DNA of 64,000 nt from Sphingomonas populi. Lineage in GTDB: Bacteria > Pseudomonadota > Alphaproteobacteria > Sphingomonadales > Sphingomonadaceae. This document shows, piece after piece, positions 46,031 to 56,093 of this stretch (its first letter is position 1; each line of letters begins with the position of its first letter). The notes beneath the pieces are model-generated. The model did no database searches. It saw nothing but the letters and a program-made list of their open reading frames with translations, and had not been told where the DNA came from. The position numbers were made by a program, and so were the translations under genes. The stretch covers positions 1-64,000 of the forward strand of contig NZ_SGIS01000003.1 of NCBI RefSeq assembly GCF_004208535.1, read 5' to 3'.

Positions 46031-48472
46031 TTGACGAAATTCATATCGGCCGGCGCGCTCGCCGCGCTGCCAATCGCGCTGTGCGCGCCCGTTCTCGCGC
46101 ATGCCGCGCCCATCGCCGCACCGGCTGATGCGCCCGCCACCGAGCAGATCGCCGACGCGGACATAGTGATCGTGACCGGCACGCGCGATCGTGGCGTGAC
46201 TCAGTTCAACTCGCAATCGCCGATCGATGTACTGCCGGCCACCGCGCTCGACGCGAGCATCTCGGGCGATCTCACCGACACGCTCGCGCAATTGCTGCCC
46301 TCCTTCAACGTGCAGCGGCTGCCCGCCGCCGACGGTCAGGCATTCGTGCGCCCCGCCACGTTGCGCGGGCTGTCGGCCGATCAGACGCTCGTGCTGGTCA
46401 ACGGAAAACGCTACCACCGTTCCGCCCTGCTCGGCACGCGCGGCGCGCAGGCGCCAGATCTCGCGACGATCCCGGGCCTGGCCATCAAGCGTATCGAAGT
46501 GCTGCGCGATGGCGCCTCGGCGCAATACGGCTCCGACGCGATCGCGGGCGTGGTCAACATCATCCTCGACGATCAGCCCGGCCTCAGCGCCTTCGGCCAA
46601 TATTCGCAATATTACAAAGGCGACGGCAAGGAATATCAGAGTGGTATCCAGGGCGGCGTGGCGCTCGGCGACCGTGGCAGCTTCGTCTTCACCGGCGAGT
46701 ACGACCACTCCGAGGCCACTTCGAGAACCCGGCAGCGCCCCGACGCGATCAAGTTCCAGGCCGCCAACCCGACGCTGTCGGTGCCGAATCCGGTGCAGCG
46801 CTGGGGCCAGCCCGATCTCGAAAGTATCCGTGGCGGCTACAACACGCATTTCGATGTGTCGGACGCGTTCAAGCTCTACAGCTTCGGCACGTTCGGCGAG
46901 GGCGAAGGCGTCACCGATTTCAACTGGCGCAATCCCGCCGGAACCGCATCGGTTTATGGCGCTAGCCCGGCCTTTCCGGGCTTCAGCTTCACCAGCCTGT
47001 ACCCGACCGGCTTCACGCCGCGCTTCGGCACGCAGACCAGCGACGTGCAGGCGACCGGCGGCGCGCGTGGCGCACTCGCCGATGCGTTCACCTATGATCT
47101 CAGCGCCTCTTACGGCCAGAGCGTGATCGACTATACGCTAAGTGAAAGCCTGAATGCGTCGCTCGGCCCGACCTCGCCGACCGCCTTCTATCTGGGTCGC
47201 TTGCGCCAGCGCGAATTCAACCTCAACGCCGATTTCGTGTACCGCCTGCCGGTCGGGGGCCTCGCACCGATCAATATCGCCTTCGGCGGCGAGCGTCGTC
47301 TTGAACAGTACAGCATCCGCCCGGGCGACCCGGCTTCTTACGCGATCGGTGCCGGCGCGGCTGCGGGGCTCGCGCCCAATTCCAACGGCTTCCCCGGCTT
47401 CAGCCCGCTACAGGCAGGCCGGTTCAGCCAGGAAAGCTATGCTGGCTATGGCGATCTCGAATGGCAGCCCGTCAAGATGCTCAGCGTCGGCGCGGCAGGG
47501 CGTTACGAGAACTTCTCGGCGTTCGGCGGCAAGTTCACCTACAAACTGAGCGCGCGCGTTGAACCGATCGACGGCATCGCGCTTCGCGGTGGCTATTCGA
47601 CCGGTTTCCGCGCGCCGACGCCGGCGCAGCTCAACACGTCGAACACCTCGCAGGGCCTCGATACAACGACCTTGCAGGTGTTCAACAGTGGCCGTCTCGC
47701 GACCACCGATCCGATCGCGGTCGCGCTCGGCGCCAAGCCGCTCAAGCCGGAGACGTCGGATACGATCACTGCCGGCCTGACCTTCAGGACCGCGTTCGGG
47801 CTAACCGGCAGTGTCGATGCCTATCAGATCAGCGTCGATGGCCGCTTCAGCCAGTCGGCGTCCGCCCTGCCGCCGACGAGCGTGGCCAATCCGTTGCGCT
47901 TCACTTCGGTGAGCTACTTCACCAACGACTTCGACACGCGCACGCGCGGCATCGAGGCAGTGCTGAACTATACGCAACAGGTCGGACCGGGCAAGGCGAC
48001 CGCGACGATCGCCTATAATTACAACCGCACGAAGGTGACGAGCGGCATCTCGGCGGCGATCCCGAACGAGTCTCAGCGGATCGTGTTCGAGCAACGCCTG
48101 CCGCAGCACAATGCGACCGGCTCGATCGGCTATGACATCGGTCCCATCGGGATGCTGGTACGCGGGCGCCATTATGGCGGCTGGACCGACGTGTCGGGCA
48201 ACGGGACCGGCGACATCTACCAGAAGTTCGGCGGCATCGCGCTGTTCGACGTGTCGGCCAGCTACACCTTCGACGAGCATTTCACAATCCGCGCCGGTGC
48301 GGAGAACGTGTTCAACACCTATCCGGCCGAAGCCACCAACCAGGCGGTGCGCGGCCTGATCTATTCGCGAAATGCCCCCTATGATACCGATGGCGGCCAA
48401 TATTATGTCCGCGTGGGCATGAAGTTCTCACGGAAGGGGACGGCATGCCGACGATCAGCCGAAGGACCATGA
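46031..48472 (+). CDS. TonB-dependent outer membrane receptor
   Basis: The 813-residue receptor has a signal peptide ending near AHAAPIAA, a TonB-box-like DADIVIVTGTR, a plug domain (LRGLSADQTLVLVNGKRYH and VLRDGASAQYGSDAIAGVVN) and a barrel of about 22 strands. Such receptors import siderophores, cobalamin, sugars or other large ligands. The barrel-closing strand YYVRVGMKFS is followed by 13 extra residues before the stop, so the reading runs 28 bases into the next gene. A TTG start is used. The downstream Tat-exported aminotransferase-like enzyme suggests a joint role in ligand uptake and processing. The ligand is not predictable. Confidence 0.9.
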   Translation: MTKFISAGALAALPIALCAPVLAHAAPIAAPADAPATEQIADADIVIVTGTRDRGVTQFNSQSPIDVLPATALDASISGDLTDTLAQLLPSFNVQRLPAADGQAFVRPATLRGLSADQTLVLVNGKRYHRSALLGTRGAQAPDLATIPGLAIKRIEVLRDGASAQYGSDAIAGVVNIILDDQPGLSAFGQYSQYYKGDGKEYQSGIQGGVALGDRGSFVFTGEYDHSEATSRTRQRPDAIKFQAANPTLSVPNPVQRWGQPDLESIRGGYNTHFDVSDAFKLYSFGTFGEGEGVTDFNWRNPAGTASVYGASPAFPGFSFTSLYPTGFTPRFGTQTSDVQATGGARGALADAFTYDLSASYGQSVIDYTLSESLNASLGPTSPTAFYLGRLRQREFNLNADFVYRLPVGGLAPINIAFGGERRLEQYSIRPGDPASYAIGAGAAAGLAPNSNGFPGFSPLQAGRFSQESYAGYGDLEWQPVKMLSVGAAGRYENFSAFGGKFTYKLSARVEPIDGIALRGGYSTGFRAPTPAQLNTSNTSQGLDTTTLQVFNSGRLATTDPIAVALGAKPLKPETSDTITAGLTFRTAFGLTGSVDAYQISVDGRFSQSASALPPTSVANPLRFTSVSYFTNDFDTRTRGIEAVLNYTQQVGPGKATATIAYNYNRTKVTSGISAAIPNESQRIVFEQRLPQHNATGSIGYDIGPIGMLVRGRHYGGWTDVSGNGTGDIYQKFGGIALFDVSASYTFDEHFTIRAGAENVFNTYPAEATNQAVRGLIYSRNAPYDTDGGQYYVRVGMKFSRKGTACRRSAEGP

Positions 48473-49740
48473 TGGCGGCGGCGGCGGCTCTGCCCGTCGC
48501 CGCCCGGCTGAACGCGGCAATGCCGTCCGATCCCAAATCGGGTGGCCGCGCAGCGCGAGCGAACGACGAAGCCTATTGGGCGAAGATCGCCGCTCAGTAC
48601 GATGTTGCCCGCGACGTCATCCAGCTCGAAAACGGCAATTGGGGCATCATGGCGAAGCCCGTGCTTGCCGCCTATGAACGCGCGGTCGAGCGGGTCAATC
48701 GCGAGAACAGCTTCTACACGCGACGCGGCTTCGGGTCCGATTACCATGCGGTGCATCAGCGCGTCGCGGCTGCGCTTGGTGTCGGCACCGACGAGATCGC
48801 GCTGACCCGCAACGCCACCGAGGCGCTGCAGGGCCTGATCGATGGGTACAACAAACTGCGCCCCGGCGACGCGGTGCTGACCGCCGATCTCGATTACGAT
48901 AGCATGCTGGGCTGTTTCGACGGGCTGAAGGCGCGGCGCGGCGTGCAGGTGGTACGGATCGCCCTCCCCGAACCGGCAACATATCAAGGCGTGATCGACG
49001 CTTATGCGAAAGCGTTCAGCGCGAATCCCAAGATTCGGCTGGTGCTGCTCACCCACCTCAGCCACCGCACGGGATTGGTGGTGCCGGTCCGCGAGATCGT
49101 CGCGATCGCGCGGACACGCGGGATCGACGTGATCGTCGATGCCGCGCACAGTTGGGGCCAAGTCGATTTCGATTTCGCCGATCTCGGCGTCGACTTTGCC
49201 GGCTTCAATTTGCATAAATGGTGGGGTGCGCCGCTCGGTGTCGGCGTCATGTACCTACGCAAGAGCCGGGTGCGCGATATTGATCCCGATCCCGCCAATG
49301 GCGAGGGCGGCCTCGACAGCGTGCAGGCGCGCATACACACCGGGACGAGCGATTTCGCCGCGATGTTGACCGTACCGGACGCGTTCAACTTCCAGCAGGC
49401 GATCGGCACACCCGAGCGCGCCGCGCGGTTGCGCTATCTGCGCGACCGTTGGGCCGAGCCGCTGCGCAAGCTCGACGGTCTGCAGATCCTGACGCCCAGC
49501 GATCCGCGATTGCACGGCGGCATCACCTCGTTCCGTATCCGCGGCCTCGTCACCGCCGCCGACAACATCGCCGTCGCAAAGATGCTGCTCGACGAATTCG
49601 GTATCTTCACCGTCCACCGCACGGGGGTGGAGGCCGGCGCCTGCGTGCGGGTGACGCCAGCATTGTTCACCAATCCCGCGCAGATCGACGCACTCGCTGC
49701 GGCGCTGCAGATATTGGTCAAGCGGCTTGCGAAAGCCTGA
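48445..49740 (+). CDS. Tat-exported class V aminotransferase-like PLP enzyme
   Basis: The 431-residue protein begins with a twin-arginine signal (ISRRTMMAAAAALPVAA). The rest is a class V PLP fold of the isopenicillin-N epimerase / PvdN kind: ENGNWGIMAKPVL, TRNATEALQGLIDG, DAAHSWGQVDFDF with the PLP-binding Asp and the Schiff-base Lys in NLHKWWGAPLG. Tat export of a folded cofactor enzyme fits a periplasmic job. The known case is PvdN, which modifies the pyoverdine side chain in the Pseudomonas periplasm. Here the gene overlaps a TonB receptor, but no siderophore synthesis genes are near, so the substrate is open. Confidence 0.88.
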   Translation: MPTISRRTMMAAAAALPVAARLNAAMPSDPKSGGRAARANDEAYWAKIAAQYDVARDVIQLENGNWGIMAKPVLAAYERAVERVNRENSFYTRRGFGSDYHAVHQRVAAALGVGTDEIALTRNATEALQGLIDGYNKLRPGDAVLTADLDYDSMLGCFDGLKARRGVQVVRIALPEPATYQGVIDAYAKAFSANPKIRLVLLTHLSHRTGLVVPVREIVAIARTRGIDVIVDAAHSWGQVDFDFADLGVDFAGFNLHKWWGAPLGVGVMYLRKSRVRDIDPDPANGEGGLDSVQARIHTGTSDFAAMLTVPDAFNFQQAIGTPERAARLRYLRDRWAEPLRKLDGLQILTPSDPRLHGGITSFRIRGLVTAADNIAVAKMLLDEFGIFTVHRTGVEAGACVRVTPALFTNPAQIDALAAALQILVKRLAKA

Positions 49741-49832
49741 TGCGCGCGAGGAATCCGTCGGACCGGCTGCTGCCGGCTGTTGCGGGGTCGTACAGCGGAA
49801 GAGGTGATAGCAGCGTCGCCGGAAGTTCAGCA

Positions 49833-50201
49833 ATGACACTTCGTAGTATTTCAGCTAGACGATCCACAATGCTGCGGAGGTTACAGTCCCTTTTGCTCGT
49901 CATAATCGCGTCGTCGCTGGTGATGACAGCGACTGTGCATGCGCGCGAGATACCGGGACCGGCCACGATCGAGTGCAACGGCACTGTACATAGCGACGGC
50001 GACGCAGACCAGTCGCAAGGTGACGCCGACAAGGCGATGCCGCATCATCATGGCACCTGTCATAGTCAGGTGTTGGACGTTCCGGTGACGGATGGGCCGT
50101 CCTCAATGGCGCGCACCGATACCGTCCGTCCGTTTCCCACCCCCGACAGTTCAACCGCGTCGCATTCGGTTGCCCCTGCGTTGAGGCCCCCGGCCGCCTG
50201 A
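49833..50201 (+). CDS. Small exported His-rich protein next to czc genes
   Basis: The 122-residue frame from the ATG at 49833 has GGAAG nine bases upstream. After a basic start it shows one hydrophobic segment (LQSLLLVIIASSLVMTATVHA) typical of a signal peptide. The mature part is acidic and contains MPHHHGTCHSQ, a cluster of His and Cys able to bind metal. It precedes czcC by 57 bases in the same direction, as do other small metal-binding proteins in Czc/Cus loci. No family is firmly recognised; a periplasmic metal buffer or sensor is inferred. Confidence 0.6.
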   Translation: MTLRSISARRSTMLRRLQSLLLVIIASSLVMTATVHAREIPGPATIECNGTVHSDGDADQSQGDADKAMPHHHGTCHSQVLDVPVTDGPSSMARTDTVRPFPTPDSSTASHSVAPALRPPAA

Positions 50202-50258
50202 CGATACCCGCTGGCCGCTATCGGCCGGCTTGACGTATCTTGTTAGGATCAATGTGCC

Positions 50259-51572
50259 ATGAAAAAGATGTGCGCGGCCGTGCTGGCTGCGGCGTCCTGC
50301 GCTTCGATAGCGCAGGCGCAACGGGTGCAGGCGCCGCAAGCGCCAGCGTCGTCAGCGGTGATGCCAACGGCGGCGAAGCCCGTATTTACGCTGGATCAGG
50401 CGGTCCTCGACGCAGGCGGGGCCGCGCCGTCGGGCGCCGCCGCAACGGCGGCAATCGAGGCGGCTCAGGCCGGGCTCACGGTGGCCGGGCTGCGCCCCAA
50501 TCCAGTCGCGCAAGGGCAGGTCGAAAACATCGTCGGCTCGGGTTCCTACCGGGGCCTGCGCAGTGCCGAGACAACGATCGGGGTCGCCGTACCGATCGAG
50601 CTGGGCGGCAAACGTAGCGCCCGCGTCGCCGTCGCAGGCGCGCAACTCTCGCGCGCCGAACTACAGGCCGCGATCGTCGCGGCCGATATTCGCGTGCAGG
50701 TCACGCAGCTCTATGTCGAAGCGATCGCAGCCGAGCGTCGATTGGTGACGGCGCGCGACCAGGCGCGCATCGCCAGCGAAGTGCTGCGCGGTGCCGCAGT
50801 CCGTGTCCAGGCGGGACGCGCGTCCCCGCTCGAGCAACAACGCGCCGACGTCACACGGATCAACGCGGATGCCAGCGTCGAACGACTGACACGGCTCGGC
50901 GAAGCGGCCAGGACGAATCTAGCGCGACGTCTCGGCCATCCGATCGACGGCATACTGGATACAGGGTTGCTCGATCGGCTGCCTGCGGCGACCGTTGGCC
51001 CGAGCGCGCCGCCTCAGCCAGCCGGCACGCTGGCGCTGGCGGCGGCGGATGCCGATCTCGCGATCGCGGATGCCGGCATCCGTCTCGCGCGCGCCAACCG
51101 CGTGCCCGACATCACCATCGGACCCGCGCTTCGGCGCCTGGAGGCAACCAACGACACCGCCGCCGTGTTTGCGATTTCGATCCCGATCCCATTGTTCAAC
51201 AATGGTCGTGCCGCCATTTCTCAGGCGACCGCGGAACGGACGCGAGCCGGAGCGGTGCGGCGCGTGACCGCGCTCGACGTCGAGCAGGCGATCACCGACG
51301 CACAAGCGGAAGCGGCCAACGCGATCATCACCGCCCGCGCCGCATCCGGCCCGGCCCTCGCTGCGGCGCAGGAGGCTGCCCGGATTGCCCGGATTGGATA
51401 CCGAGAAGGCAAGTTCGGTCAGCTCGATCTTCTCGATGCCGAACGCACGCTCGCCGAGACCCGCGCCGCGTCGATCGACGCGCTCGCCAACTATCAGAAC
51501 GCGCGTGCTCGGCTGGAGCGGCTGACCGCCCCCGCCACGGCGTCCAACGCTCCGGGGGGTATCAATCGATGA
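50259..51572 (+). CDS. czcC: CzcC-type outer membrane efflux protein
   Basis: The 437-residue TolC-family protein has a signal peptide (AAVLAAASCASIAQA) and two long helical OEP repeats. Typical parts are AAQAGLTVAGLRPNP, the LGGKRSARVAVAGAQL region in repeat 1, and FAISIPIPLFNNGRA in repeat 2. It forms the outer channel of a heavy-metal RND efflux pump for ions such as Co, Zn and Cd. The stop overlaps the czcB start (ATGA). Confidence 0.9.
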   Translation: MKKMCAAVLAAASCASIAQAQRVQAPQAPASSAVMPTAAKPVFTLDQAVLDAGGAAPSGAAATAAIEAAQAGLTVAGLRPNPVAQGQVENIVGSGSYRGLRSAETTIGVAVPIELGGKRSARVAVAGAQLSRAELQAAIVAADIRVQVTQLYVEAIAAERRLVTARDQARIASEVLRGAAVRVQAGRASPLEQQRADVTRINADASVERLTRLGEAARTNLARRLGHPIDGILDTGLLDRLPAATVGPSAPPQPAGTLALAAADADLAIADAGIRLARANRVPDITIGPALRRLEATNDTAAVFAISIPIPLFNNGRAAISQATAERTRAGAVRRVTALDVEQAITDAQAEAANAIITARAASGPALAAAQEAARIARIGYREGKFGQLDLLDAERTLAETRAASIDALANYQNARARLERLTAPATASNAPGGINR

Positions 51573-52726
51573 CGCGCTTCACGACCTATCGCGCACTTCC
51601 AGCTCTGGTCGCGCTGCTTCTCGGGGCCTGCGGCTACGTGTCGGAAGGCGACAACCAGACCGAAGCGGCATCCCAAATCACCCGGAACGAAGCGTCTCAC
51701 GCGGACGAGGGCGCGGTGACGCTCTCGCCCGACCAGATCGCCGCCGCCGGTGTCCAGATCGGACGCCCCCTCGCCGGGGGCGCCGGCGCGATCGATCTGC
51801 CGGCCACGATCGAGGGTGATCCGCAGGAAACGCAGGTGGTATCGGCCGCGATCGGCGGTCGCGTCGTCGCCCTAACCCGCAACCTCGGCCAGTCGGTGGT
51901 ACGCGGCCAGACCATCGCGATCATCGAAAGCCGCGAGGCCGCGCAGATGAAAGGCGAGGTCCAGGCGTCGCGGGCCCGCCTGGCGCTCGCCAACTCCAAC
52001 CTCGCGCGCGAGCAGCGGCTGTTCTCCCAGAAGGTCTCCCCCGAACAGGATTTGATCGCGGCGCGCACTGCGGCGATCGAGGCACGGATCGCCTACAGCC
52101 AGGCGCGGGGGCAGGTTTCCGCAGCCGGCGGGGGTGGTGGCGGCCTCAACCGCCTGGGCATTACCGCTTCACTCTCCGGTCAGGTCATCGCGCGCCCCGT
52201 CGTCCTCGGGCAGACGGTGGCGGCGGACGCTGAGCTCTACCGGATCGCCAACCTCCGCAAAGTTTCGGTGTCGCTGAACCTGAGGCCAGAGGACGCCGGG
52301 CGCGTGAAGCCCGGCAACGTCGTCTCCATCACGGCGCCCGGTCGTCAGGCCACCGCCCACATCAGCTTCGTGTCGCCGGCGCTCGATCCACAAACGCGGC
52401 AGGTGCCGGTGATCGCCACCCTCGGCAACGGCGCAGGACAGTGGCGCGTCGGTGAATCCGTCACCGCGTCGGTTCAGCTATCGGGCAGCGGCGGGTCGAG
52501 CGCGATCCGCGTGCCGACCACCGCTGTCCAGACGGTCGAGCGCAAGTCGGTCGTCTTCGTGCGGACACCAAAGGGGTTCCGGGCGACGCCGGTCAAGCTC
52601 GGCGACGCCGCAGGCGAGACCGTCATCGTCCGCTCCGGTCTTACCGGCCGCGAGCAAATCGCCACCACAGGCAGCTTCACGCTCAAGGCCGAACTCGGCA
52701 AGGGCGACGCCGAGCACGAGGATTGA
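51569..52726 (+). CDS. czcB: CzcB-type periplasmic adaptor, lipoprotein
   Basis: The 385-residue membrane fusion protein has a lipobox at LLLGAC (Cys about 18), so it is probably a lipoprotein held in the inner membrane. It has split lipoyl halves (AIGGRVVALTRNLGQSVVRGQ and ITASLSGQVIARPVVLG), an alpha hairpin and the beta-barrel domain. It links CzcA to CzcC. It lies four bases before czcA. Confidence 0.9.
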   Translation: MTRFTTYRALPALVALLLGACGYVSEGDNQTEAASQITRNEASHADEGAVTLSPDQIAAAGVQIGRPLAGGAGAIDLPATIEGDPQETQVVSAAIGGRVVALTRNLGQSVVRGQTIAIIESREAAQMKGEVQASRARLALANSNLAREQRLFSQKVSPEQDLIAARTAAIEARIAYSQARGQVSAAGGGGGGLNRLGITASLSGQVIARPVVLGQTVAADAELYRIANLRKVSVSLNLRPEDAGRVKPGNVVSITAPGRQATAHISFVSPALDPQTRQVPVIATLGNGAGQWRVGESVTASVQLSGSGGSSAIRVPTTAVQTVERKSVVFVRTPKGFRATPVKLGDAAGETVIVRSGLTGREQIATTGSFTLKAELGKGDAEHED

Positions 52727-52730
52727 TGTC

Positions 52731-55700
52731 ATGATCGCCCGCATCGTCACATGGGCGGTCGAGAAGCGCTGGCTCGTCCTACTCCTCACCGCCGTCGTCG
52801 CCGTCATTGGCACCATCTCGCTCGCCCATCTGCCGATCGACGCAGTTCCCGACATCACCAACAACCAGGTTCAGATCAACGTCCGCGCTCCCGCCCTCTC
52901 GCCCGAACTGGTCGAGAAGCAGGTGTCGTTCCCCATCGAAACTGCGCTCGCCGGTATACCGGGCCTCGACAATACGCGCTCGCTAAGCCGCAACGGCTTT
53001 GCGCAAATCACGGCCGTCTTCGACGACTCGACCGATATCTACTTCGCCCGCCAACAGGTCGGCGAGCGACTGCAGAGCGTCGCCGAAAGCCTGCCTGACG
53101 GCGTGAATCCAGAGATGGGGCCAATCGCGACGGGCCTCGGCGAAGTCTACATGTGGACCGTCCGGCTCGACCATCGCCAGGACGATACGCATCGTCCGGG
53201 CGAGCCGGGGCAGCAGCCCGATGGCAGCTACATCACACCAGAAGGCGAGCGGCTAACCACCGAGGAGGACAAGGCGACCTATCTGCGCACCGCGCAGGAC
53301 TGGATCGTCACGCCGCTGCTCAAAAACACGCCGGGCCTCGCCGGGGTCGACTCGATCGGGGGCTACACCAAACAATATCTCGTCGTCCCGGACGTGCAGA
53401 AGCTCGCGGCGCTCAAGATCACGCTGACGGATCTTGGCGTAGCGCTCGAGAAGAACAACACGAGCATCGGCGGCGGGTTCGTCAACCGCAACGGCGAGGG
53501 CCTCGCGGTCCGATCGGATGCGCTGGTGCGCAACGCGACCGAACTGGCGCGTATCGTCGTCGCGACCCGTGAAGGCGTACCCATCGTGCTTGATCAGGTC
53601 GCGACCGTCCGCACGGGTCAGGCAATCCGCATGGGTTCGGCTTCGGAGAACGGCACCGAGGTCGTCGTAGGCACGGCGATCATGCGGATCGGCCAAAACA
53701 GTCGCAACGTCGCGACTGCGGTCGCCGACAGACTGAAGGCGATCAACGCGTCGCTTCCGCCCGACGTCGTGGTGCAGCCGGTTCTCGACCGGACCGCGCT
53801 GGTGAACTCCACGATCACGACCGTTGGGCGAAACCTCGGCGAAGGCGCGGTGCTTGTCATCGTCGTCCTGTTCCTGCTGCTCGGCAATTTCCGGGCGGCG
53901 CTGATCGCCGCGCTAGTGATTCCCATCACCATGATGTTGACGGGCTTCGGAATGCTTCGTCTCGGCGTATCGGCGAACTTAATGAGCCTTGGCGCGCTGG
54001 ACTTCGGCCTCATCGTGGACGGCGCGGTCATCATCGTCGAGAACGCCCTACGACGGCTTGCCGAGCAACAGCATCACCAAGGCCGCCTCCTGAAGGTGAA
54101 AGAACGGCTCTCGAACGTGGCCACCGCCGCGCGCGAGATGACCGGCCCCTCGGTCTATGGCCAGGCGATTATCGTGCTCGTCTACGTGCCACTGCTCACT
54201 CTAACCGGCGTAGAGGGCAAGACGTTCGTGCCGATGGCGCTCACCGTCATCATCGCGCTCGCTTTCGCATTCGTCCTATCGATCACCTTCGTGCCGGCCA
54301 TGATCGCGATCTGGCTTTCAAACACGGTTGAGGAGAAGGACGGCTGGATCATCGGGTGGCTGAAGAAGGGTTACGAACCGAACCTGAACCGGGCGATGAA
54401 CCGTCCTGCGGTCACGATCGGCGCGAGCGTGGTCAGCCTCGTGCTGGCGGCCCTCGTCTTCACGAAGCTGGGGCAGGTCTTCCTGCCCCAGCTCGACGAA
54501 GGCGATCTGCTGATCCAGGCGCTACGCATCCCGGCGACCTCCGTGCAGCAGAGCCAGGCGATGCAGGTTCCGATCGAGCGGATGATGTCGAAGCAGCCCG
54601 AGGTGCGCTTCGTCTTCTCGAAGACCGGCACCGCCGAACTCGCCTCGGACCCGATGCCGCCCAACGCGACGGACATGTTCGTAATATTAAAGCCTCGGGA
54701 ACAATGGCCCGACCCGAAGCTCGCCAAGGCGGATCTGGTCGCACGGATCGAAGGCAGGCTCGCCCGCTTTCCGGGGAACACCTACGAGATCACGCAACCC
54801 ATCCAGATGCGTTTCAACGAACTGATCGCGGGTGTGCGCGGCGATATCGCGGTCAAGGTGTTCGGCGACGATTTCGCTACCATGAACCGCACTGCCGAAC
54901 AGATCGCCAGCATCCTGCGCAGGACGAAGGGCGCGGTGGACGTGAAGGTCGAGCAGACGACCGGGCTTCCCATGCTCGACATCCGCGTCAACCGCGACGC
55001 CATGGCGCGTCTCGGCGTCACCGCTCAGGACGTGCAGGATACGGTTACCGCCACCGTCGGCGGTCGAACGTCCGGCATGATCTTCGAGGGCGATCGACGG
55101 TTCCCGGTCGTCATTCGACTGGGGGAGGCGCAGCGATCCGATCTCAAGGTGCTCGAACAGGTACAGGTGCCGGTCTCGGGTGGGTCCTACATCCCGCTCT
55201 CCAGCGTTGCCGACATCGCCGTGGTAGACGGTCCGAACCAGATCAGCCGCGAGAACGGCAAGCGGCGCGTCGTGGTTCAGGCCAACGTCCGTGGCCGTGA
55301 CGTCGGCTCCGTCGTCGCGGACACGCAAGGCGCGATCGGCAGCCAAGTGCGGCTTCCGGCCGGCAGCTATCTGGAATGGGGTGGCCAGTTCGAAAATCTG
55401 GAGTCTGCGAGGGCGCGGCTGCAGCTCGTGATCCCCGCCTGCTTCGTGCTGATCCTGATGCTGCTCTACGGCGCTCTGCGCAGCGTGCGGGACGCGGCGA
55501 TCGTCTTCACCGGAGTGCCGTTCGCGCTCGTCGGCGGCGTCCTGCTGCTATTCGCGCGCGGCATGGATTTTTCAATCTCGGCGGCGGTCGGCTTCATCGC
55601 GCTGTCGGGGATCGCCGTCCTCAACGGCCTCGTCATGGTCAGTTCGATCCAAGACCTCATTACGTCGGGAATGAAAAGGGAGCAGGCCGCGCATGTGGGG

Positions 55701-55955
55701 GCGATGCAAAGACTGCGGCCGGTGGTCGTGACCGCGCTGGTCGCGAGCCTCGGCTTCGTGCCGATGGCCCTTGGTCATGGTGCGGGCGCCGAGGTCCAGA
55801 AGCCGCTGGCGACCGTCGTCATCGGGGGCCTCATTTCGGCGACGCTGCTCACGCTGTTCGTCCTGCCCACCCTCTACGCGCGGTTCGGACAGCAAGAGCT
55901 CAAGGTCGAAGACGATACGCCGGATGACGACGCTTCGCTGCCGCAGCCAGCATGA
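52731..55955 (+). CDS. czcA: CzcA-type heavy-metal RND efflux transporter
   Basis: The 1074-residue HME-RND pump starts at MIARIVTWAVEKRWLV and has 12 helices with two large periplasmic loops. The TM4 motif reads SLGALDFGLIVDGAVIIVEN, which holds the D-x6-EN pattern of CzcA/CusA proton relay. PAMIAIWLSN and LQVPVSGGSYIPLSSVA-like sequences follow. Proton-driven export of divalent cations is expected; Zn/Co/Cd versus Ni cannot be decided. Upstream frames in the same phase are shadows of czcB. Confidence 0.93.
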   Translation: MIARIVTWAVEKRWLVLLLTAVVAVIGTISLAHLPIDAVPDITNNQVQINVRAPALSPELVEKQVSFPIETALAGIPGLDNTRSLSRNGFAQITAVFDDSTDIYFARQQVGERLQSVAESLPDGVNPEMGPIATGLGEVYMWTVRLDHRQDDTHRPGEPGQQPDGSYITPEGERLTTEEDKATYLRTAQDWIVTPLLKNTPGLAGVDSIGGYTKQYLVVPDVQKLAALKITLTDLGVALEKNNTSIGGGFVNRNGEGLAVRSDALVRNATELARIVVATREGVPIVLDQVATVRTGQAIRMGSASENGTEVVVGTAIMRIGQNSRNVATAVADRLKAINASLPPDVVVQPVLDRTALVNSTITTVGRNLGEGAVLVIVVLFLLLGNFRAALIAALVIPITMMLTGFGMLRLGVSANLMSLGALDFGLIVDGAVIIVENALRRLAEQQHHQGRLLKVKERLSNVATAAREMTGPSVYGQAIIVLVYVPLLTLTGVEGKTFVPMALTVIIALAFAFVLSITFVPAMIAIWLSNTVEEKDGWIIGWLKKGYEPNLNRAMNRPAVTIGASVVSLVLAALVFTKLGQVFLPQLDEGDLLIQALRIPATSVQQSQAMQVPIERMMSKQPEVRFVFSKTGTAELASDPMPPNATDMFVILKPREQWPDPKLAKADLVARIEGRLARFPGNTYEITQPIQMRFNELIAGVRGDIAVKVFGDDFATMNRTAEQIASILRRTKGAVDVKVEQTTGLPMLDIRVNRDAMARLGVTAQDVQDTVTATVGGRTSGMIFEGDRRFPVVIRLGEAQRSDLKVLEQVQVPVSGGSYIPLSSVADIAVVDGPNQISRENGKRRVVVQANVRGRDVGSVVADTQGAIGSQVRLPAGSYLEWGGQFENLESARARLQLVIPACFVLILMLLYGALRSVRDAAIVFTGVPFALVGGVLLLFARGMDFSISAAVGFIALSGIAVLNGLVMVSSIQDLITSGMKREQAAHVGAMQRLRPVVVTALVASLGFVPMALGHGAGAEVQKPLATVVIGGLISATLLTLFVLPTLYARFGQQELKVEDDTPDDDASLPQPA

Positions 55956-56093
55956 TCATCAACGCGGGCGGGCGGAATCAATCCACTCTCATGCTCGCCT
56001 CTTCAAGCGGTGAGCGCGCCGATTAGCTGCGCCAACCGTGACGCATCGTGCTTGGCGGTTGAACGTTGCCGGCAATCGCGCCACGATCGGTCC

